DNA of 10,544 bases, taken from Candidatus Magasanikiibacteriota bacterium (GTDB lineage Bacteria > Patescibacteriota > Patescibacteriia > Magasanikbacterales > UBA922). Positions 6,829-10,544 of the stretch are shown piece by piece (positions within the stretch are counted from its first letter, which is position 1; each line of letters opens with the position of its first letter). The notes under the pieces are model-generated. The model was not told the DNA's origin, made no database searches, and saw only the letters and a list, made by a program, of their open reading frames with translations. The stretch is taken from positions 7,240 to 17,783 of the forward strand of contig JACRPD010000004.1 of NCBI GenBank assembly GCA_016214105.1. Reading direction: 5' to 3'. A program made the translations under genes and the position numbers.

Positions 6829-8556
6829 ATGGGGGATTTACCGTCCATAAATGATTTGTTAAAAAAATCCAAAGGCGTGAAAAGCGCTCCGGTTTCAGGT
6901 TCCGCCGTTAACGATGTTGCCGGCAAGTTTTCCAAGAAAATGGGCGAGGTGGCGGTAAAAGAAAAAGAGCGGGAAGCGATGCGGTTGGCGGCTTCTTTAA
7001 ATCTGCCCCACATTGATCTTGATAAATTTCCCATTAGCCAAGAAGCTTTGCGTCAGATGCCGCGCGAGGATGCCGAACGCTTGGAAACGGTTTGTTTTTA
7101 TTACACCACCGAAGAGTTTCGTTTGGGTACGGTTAATCCGGAGAATGAAGAAGTTAAAGAGCGGTTGAAGAGCATGGAAGAAAATTTAGGGTCGGAAAGC
7201 GGTCTTTATGTCATCTCGCAACACAGTTTTGATAAAGTTTTGGAGCAATATAATCGGTTGCCGGTGATCAAACCGATTTCCAAAGACGTGGAAGTAAAAC
7301 CGGAAGATTTGGAAAAAGTTAAAGCCAGCGTGTCGGATTTCAGTTCGTTTCAGGCATTATTGAAAAAAACTTCCACCACTGATTTGGTAACTTTACTCCT
7401 TGGCGTGGCAATGAAATTGGATGCGTCTGACTTGCACGTGGAAGCGGAATCGGATCGCATCGTTGTCCGCGTCAGATTGGATGGAATATTGCAGGAAGCG
7501 GCGACTTTGGAGAAAGAAGTTTACAAACAATTGGTTTCCCGCATCAAATTATTTTCCGCTTTGAAAATAAATATCACGGACAAGCCGCAAGACGGCCGAT
7601 TCACGATTAAATTAACCGGCGGAGATATTGATGTGCGCGTGTCAACGATTCCCACGGTTTATGGCGAAAGCATTGTCATGCGTTTGTTAGATCAGTCGCG
7701 TAAAGGATTGAATTTTGAACAGCTCGGTTTATACGGCGACGCGTTTGAAAAATTAAAACGACAGATTGAACGGCCGAATGGCATGGTAATTACCACCGGC
7801 CCTACCGGTTCCGGCAAAACCACCACGCTTTACGCGATTTTGGAGGTTTTAGACAAGCCCGGGGTGAAAATAATTACTTTGGAAGACCCGGTAGAATACA
7901 AATTAGTCGGCATTAATCAAAGCCAGATTGACCACAGTAAAAACTATACTTTCGCGACCGGCCTGCGTTCCATCTTGCGTCAGGATCCGGATATTGTCAT
8001 GGTCGGCGAGATCCGCGATTTGGAAACCGCTGATGTGGCGATTCAGGCCGCCCTTACCGGCCACCTGTTGTTTTCCACGATTCATACAAACAACGCCGCC
8101 GGCACGATTCCCAGATTTTTGTCCATGGGCGTAAAGCCGTTTTTGCTGTCGCCGGCATTGAACGCGGTCATCGGCCAGCGTTTAGTGCGCCGGGTTTGCG
8201 AAAAGTGCAAGCAGAAAATTGAGCTGGCGGCGGAAATGAAAAAAAGAGTTGAGGAAATTATTAATAATATGCCTCCGGCGGTTCAAGAAGCAACCAAAAA
8301 GAAAGATTTGATTTTTTACGAAGGCAAAGGATGCGAAGCGTGCAATCAGTTAGGCTTTAAGGGCCGAATCGGTATTTACGAAATTTTTATGATGAATCCG
8401 GCGGTGGAACAGATGATTCTTTCCAGTCAAGTGTCTGAATATGAGATAGAAAAAGCCGCGATCGCCGACGGCATGGTGACTATGGCACAGGATGGAGTGC
8501 TGAAATCATTGGAGGGCGTTACGACGCTTGAGGAAGTATTTAGGGTGATAGAATAA
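6829..8556 (+). CDS. pilB: Type IV pilus / type II secretion assembly ATPase (PilB/GspE family)
   Basis: 575 residues, the normal length for the family. This hexameric cytoplasmic ATPase drives pilin polymerisation or pseudopilus extension at the inner membrane. Seen: an N-terminal MshEN/GspE_N-like region (about 51-145, LNLPHIDLDKFPIS ... YVISQHSFDKVL) after a charged 50-residue leader; ASDLHVE at 199-205 opening the PAS-like N2 domain; Walker A GPTGSGKTTT at 324-333 with catalytic Lys330; an Asp box LEDPVEY at 351-357; Walker B DIVMVGEIRD at 388-397 with Glu394; a His box HLLFSTIHTN at 412-421; and a zinc-type tetracysteine with CEKC at 457-460 and CEAC at 502-505. The CxxC pairs favour PilB/GspE over the retraction ATPase PilT, which lacks them. 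All key residues are intact. It is coupled to the upstream membrane protein; no other pilus gene (pilC, pilT, pilin) is in the window, so the choice between pilB and gspE is by general family preference in these bacteria. Confidence 0.95.
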   Translation: MGDLPSINDLLKKSKGVKSAPVSGSAVNDVAGKFSKKMGEVAVKEKEREAMRLAASLNLPHIDLDKFPISQEALRQMPREDAERLETVCFYYTTEEFRLGTVNPENEEVKERLKSMEENLGSESGLYVISQHSFDKVLEQYNRLPVIKPISKDVEVKPEDLEKVKASVSDFSSFQALLKKTSTTDLVTLLLGVAMKLDASDLHVEAESDRIVVRVRLDGILQEAATLEKEVYKQLVSRIKLFSALKINITDKPQDGRFTIKLTGGDIDVRVSTIPTVYGESIVMRLLDQSRKGLNFEQLGLYGDAFEKLKRQIERPNGMVITTGPTGSGKTTTLYAILEVLDKPGVKIITLEDPVEYKLVGINQSQIDHSKNYTFATGLRSILRQDPDIVMVGEIRDLETADVAIQAALTGHLLFSTIHTNNAAGTIPRFLSMGVKPFLLSPALNAVIGQRLVRRVCEKCKQKIELAAEMKKRVEEIINNMPPAVQEATKKKDLIFYEGKGCEACNQLGFKGRIGIYEIFMMNPAVEQMILSSQVSEYEIEKAAIADGMVTMAQDGVLKSLEGVTTLEEVFRVIE

Positions 8557-8564
8557 TTACACAT

Positions 8565-8666
8565 ACAAATATACGAATAGAGTACTAATTATACTAATGC
8601 TATACTAATCTTTTTTCAAAGGGTATTAGTATACCATTAGTATCATTAGTAAATTAGTATATTGGT
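8565..8666 (+). repeat. Second convergent short-repeat array (ACTAAT / ATTAGT) forming a long hairpin
   Basis: The left half carries ACTAAT or variants starting at 8565 (ACAAAT), 8573 (ACGAAT), 8584, 8593 and 8604. The right half carries the reverse complement ATTAGT or a variant at 8625, 8636, 8645, 8653 and 8661 (ATTGGT). Spacings outward from the centre are 11, 9, 11, 8 on the left and 11, 9, 8, 8 on the right. Bases 8582-8609 pair with 8625-8652 at 25 of 28 positions around a 15-nt loop holding T6 (8611-8616). The array fills most of the 121-nt gap between the ATPase and the next gene. It has no T-tract on the 3' side, so it is not a standard intrinsic terminator. It shares architecture, but not sequence, with the array at 5757-5832. 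Confidence 0.8.
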
Positions 8667-8671
8667 ATATT
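8663..8671 (+). promoter_or_regulatory. Extended -10 promoter in the last repeat unit, leaderless geometry
   Basis: TGGTATATT has the -10 hexamer TATATT at 8666-8671 with an upstream TG. It is followed by 6 nt and then the ATG at 8678, exactly the geometry of the promoter at 1041-1049. No convincing -35 is present at 17 nt upstream. It overlaps the outermost right-hand repeat unit of the array. The predicted transcript starts at or beside the ATG. Confidence 0.55.
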
Positions 8672-8677
8672 AAATTT

Positions 8678-9808
8678 ATGACCCCTCGCACGAAACAAAC
8701 CAGTCTGGCGGTTGAACAGCCGGTCAGATTATACAAGTTTATCGCCTTGTCGTTTTTGTTGCTTACGGTGATTTTGCTCGGCGTGATTATTTTTATATCC
8801 GCGAAACGCGCGACGATTACCGTGGTCGCCGGCCAAGAACCGCTGGAGGTGAGCGCGGTAATGGCGATAGGCGGCGAAAGCAAAATCGGTTTTGTGGAGA
8901 CGGCATCGGTGGAATTAAAAAAAATTTACAAACCCGAATCAACCAAAGAAGTCGGAGCAGTGGCAATGGGCGTGGTTACTTTATATAATGATTCTGACGC
9001 GGACCAGGCGCTCGTCGCCACCACGCGTTTGCTTTCGCCCGAGAGCGTGTTGTTTCGTTTGAAAAATCGCGTCGTTGTTCCGGCTAAAGGCACAATCGCG
9101 GCGGAAGTTTATGCTGATAAAGAAGGGCGCGAGAGCGAGATCGGTCCGGCGAAATTTACCATTCCGGGTTTGAACGCGGCAAAACAAGCAATGATTTACG
9201 CCAAAAGCGAAAAGCCGATGGTTGGCGGCGTGCGCACGGTTGGGATAGTCACGGAGGAAGATTTAAAATTGGCGGAAAAAGAATTGGCCGCGGATTTCAA
9301 AAAAGCCGGCGTTGAAAAATTGTCCGCTCTGCATCCGGAATCAGCCGTGGTCTATGAAATCGTGAAGCAGGAAATCAGCGCGGACAAAGAAGCGGGCAGC
9401 GACGCGGAAGAATTTATTTTGTCAGGCAAGGCGGAGATGATCGGAGTTTTTTACAACCAGACCGAAGCGGACAAACTGGCCAGCGATGAATTGGCCAAGC
9501 GCGTGGTCGGGGAAGCGGAGCTGTTGATTCAAAATGAATTAAGAACCGCGGTGGCTTTGGTTGATTATAATCTGGAAAACAAAACCGCGAATTTAAAAAT
9601 TTCCGGCGTGGGCGCGGTGAGTCTTAATCCGGAAAGCCAGCAATTGCAAAAATTAATTTTCTTCGGCAAGACCAAAGACGAAGTTCGGCGCTATCTTCTT
9701 TCATTAGACCATGTCCGCAGCGTGGAATTGAAATTCACCCCGGCCTGGATCCGCACTGTTCCGCAGGTCGCCGATCATGTGAATGTGGTGGTGAAGAATG
9801 TCGAGTAG
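8678..9808 (+). CDS. Single-pass exported protein, baseplate-J-like family of Patescibacteria
   Basis: 376 residues. A short cytoplasmic N-terminus is followed by one transmembrane helix (about 19-43, LYKFIALSFLLLTVILLGVIIFISA), then a large exported, mostly beta and charged region. The block from GVVTLYN (98-104) through ATTRLLSPESVLFRLKN to FTIPGL (160-165), and the C-terminal block FFGKTKDEVRRYLLSLDHVRSVELKFTPAW, match my recollection of Patescibacteria proteins usually annotated 'baseplate J/gp47 family'; that label is from memory and was not checked. The middle (about 190-300) is rich in Ala, Glu and Lys and probably helical. There are no catalytic motifs and no cysteines. It is likely a membrane-tethered structural protein of the cell envelope (inference). 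The start is the only ATG fitting the helix, and it lies 6 nt after an extended -10. It ends 15 nt before an intrinsic terminator, so it is the last gene of its transcript. Confidence 0.8.
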   Translation: MTPRTKQTSLAVEQPVRLYKFIALSFLLLTVILLGVIIFISAKRATITVVAGQEPLEVSAVMAIGGESKIGFVETASVELKKIYKPESTKEVGAVAMGVVTLYNDSDADQALVATTRLLSPESVLFRLKNRVVVPAKGTIAAEVYADKEGRESEIGPAKFTIPGLNAAKQAMIYAKSEKPMVGGVRTVGIVTEEDLKLAEKELAADFKKAGVEKLSALHPESAVVYEIVKQEISADKEAGSDAEEFILSGKAEMIGVFYNQTEADKLASDELAKRVVGEAELLIQNELRTAVALVDYNLENKTANLKISGVGAVSLNPESQQLQKLIFFGKTKDEVRRYLLSLDHVRSVELKFTPAWIRTVPQVADHVNVVVKNVE

Positions 9809-9823
9809 GTGTTTTAGATTATT

Positions 9824-9856
9824 AAACCCGCTTTTGATGGAAAAAGGCGGGTTTTA
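9824..9856 (+). terminator. Intrinsic terminator after the baseplate-J-like gene
   Basis: An 8-bp stem AAACCCGC (9824-9831) pairs with GCGGGTTT (9847-9854) around a 15-nt A-rich loop. The T run continues from the 3' arm (TTTT at 9852-9855, then ATTGT). It separates the envelope genes from the ribosomal promoter just downstream. Confidence 0.8.
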
Positions 9857-9863
9857 TTGTCAC

Positions 9864-9892
9864 TTGACATTTATTTGAGTCTTTGATATATT
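9864..9892 (+). promoter_or_regulatory. Sigma-70-type promoter of the S6 gene
   Basis: A perfect -35 TTGACA (9864-9869), a 17-nt spacer, and -10 TATATT (9887-9892) preceded by TGA (9884-9886), so it also has the extended -10 dinucleotide. It is the only promoter in the window with a consensus -35, as fits a strong ribosomal operon. Predicted start is about 9899, giving a leader of about 23 nt, too short for the known structured S6:S18-binding leader. Only a weak purine stretch (AAAAGAAA, 9903-9910) precedes the ATG at 9922. Confidence 0.85.
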
Positions 9893-9921
9893 ATTCACAC
9901 TTAAAAGAAACTAATTAATTT

Positions 9922-10482
9922 ATGCAAAATTACGAATTGCTGTTTGTCGTGCCGGGCACTTTGTCGGAAGATGAGGTAGCTCCGATTGTTGAAAAAGTTA
10001 AAAAGGTCGTGGTGGATAATGCCGGCGCCAATTGGGAAATGGAAGCAATGGAAAAAAAGCGATTGGCTTATCCGATGAAGCATGTTCGCTACGGTTATTT
10101 TTATTTGGCATTTTTTCAGGCCGAAGCGGGGGCGGTGGTGAAAATGCAAAATGAATTGCGTTTAATGCCGGAGACGTTGCGCGCTTTAGTTACAAAGTTT
10201 GATCCGGAAAAACAAAAAATGCGCAGAATTGAATTTGGCACTACCCCAACGCCGGGCATGGACGTGATAAAAAATACAGTTGAAACAACAGCGATGGATG
10301 CCGCGGCTAATGTTAGTCCGGCAGTTGTCGTTGAACCGAAGCCGGCGTTAGTTGTTATTGAGCCGGTTCAAGAGGAAAAAGCCGCCGCGGTTTCAGTGAA
10401 GAAAATCAAAAAATCAATGGATTTGGCGGAAATTGACAGGAAGCTGGATGAGATTCTTGATTTAGATTTAACGAACGTGTAA
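9922..10482 (+). CDS. rpsF: Small ribosomal subunit protein bS6 with long C-terminal extension
   Basis: Residues 1-100 are a standard S6 ferredoxin-like fold: YELLFVVPGTLSEDEV at 4-19, EKKRLAYPMKHVRYGYFYLAFF at 44-65 (the RNA- and S18-facing strands), and LRLMPETLRALVTKFD at 79-94. S6 binds the 30S platform with S18. At 186 residues it is much longer than the roughly 95-135 residues usual in model bacteria. The extra tail (about 105-186) is Pro/Ala/Val-rich and then ends in a charged helix, KKSMDLAEIDRKLDEILDLDL (164-183). The gene has its own strong promoter after a terminator. In most bacteria ssb and rpsR follow; here the window ends 62 nt downstream, so this cannot be seen. Confidence 0.95.
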   Translation: MQNYELLFVVPGTLSEDEVAPIVEKVKKVVVDNAGANWEMEAMEKKRLAYPMKHVRYGYFYLAFFQAEAGAVVKMQNELRLMPETLRALVTKFDPEKQKMRRIEFGTTPTPGMDVIKNTVETTAMDAAANVSPAVVVEPKPALVVIEPVQEEKAAAVSVKKIKKSMDLAEIDRKLDEILDLDLTNV

Positions 10483-10485
10483 AAT

Positions 10486-10530
10486 AGCGTTATCATTGAA
10501 CCCATAGCGAGTTTTCCTTAAAATAACGCT
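10486..10530 (+). other. Weak inverted repeat after rpsF
   Basis: AGCGTTAT (10486-10493) is the exact reverse complement of ATAACGCT (10523-10530), with a 29-nt loop and no following T-run. It lies between the S6 stop and the right edge. It might be an intercistronic hairpin, but an 8-bp stem with so long a loop may be chance. Confidence 0.3.
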
Positions 10531-10544
10531 CGTAAATTCATAAT

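Noticed and set aside
8611..8616. T6 run as an intrinsic terminator after the ATPase gene
   Set aside because: The run lies in the loop of the hairpin, not after its 3' arm, and the left arm alone does not form a stem.
10483..10544. Start of the next gene (for example ssb) at the right edge
   Set aside because: No ATG with a continuing open frame is visible in the last 62 nt; the next gene presumably begins just outside the window.

Overview
The window looks like chromosomal DNA of a Candidate Phyla Radiation bacterium (Patescibacteria, probably a Parcubacteria-type lineage). This assignment is inferred from gene content and style and was not tested phylogenetically. Indicators are a very large secreted protein built of LVIVD-type repeats plus tail-fibre-like modules, a PilB/GspE-type ATPase beside unrelated small-operon genes, a single-pass protein of the type often labelled 'baseplate J-like' in these genomes, an S6 protein with a long C-terminal extension, and repeated TGGTATAAT-type extended -10 promoters with poor or absent -35 boxes. 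TGA is used as a normal stop (end of the large gene) and no in-frame TGA is needed elsewhere, so genetic code 11 fits. All six genes are on the + strand.

Layout. (1) 2-1024: 3' part of a membrane protein with two carboxypeptidase-regulatory-like beta domains alternating with transmembrane segments; it is cut by the left edge. (2) 1056-5732: a 1558-residue secreted surface protein with a signal peptide, an N-terminal beta module, a six-blade LVIVD propeller region, a long repetitive fibre-like stalk, and two conserved C-terminal modules. (3) 5757-5832: eight 9-nt repeats arranged four against four. (4) 5839-6825: a multi-pass membrane protein. (5) 6829-8556: a PilB/GspE-family secretion/pilus ATPase, 3 nt after gene 4. 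(6) 8565-8666: a second convergent short-repeat array of unrelated sequence but the same architecture. (7) 8678-9808: a single-pass, baseplate-J-like exported protein, followed by an intrinsic terminator. (8) 9864-9892: a consensus-like promoter. (9) 9922-10482: ribosomal protein S6; the window ends 62 nt later, probably just before the next gene of the S6 operon.

How the parts fit. The first two thirds is cell-envelope biology: a membrane-anchored beta-domain protein, a giant exported fibre/propeller protein, a polytopic membrane protein, a pilus/secretion motor and a tethered periplasmic or surface protein. The last part is a housekeeping ribosomal operon separated by a terminator and its own promoter. 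The most unusual signals are in the DNA between genes: two convergent tandem-repeat arrays that fold into long hairpins directly upstream of start codons, and two extended -10 promoters placed exactly 6 nt before an ATG, which predicts leaderless mRNAs.
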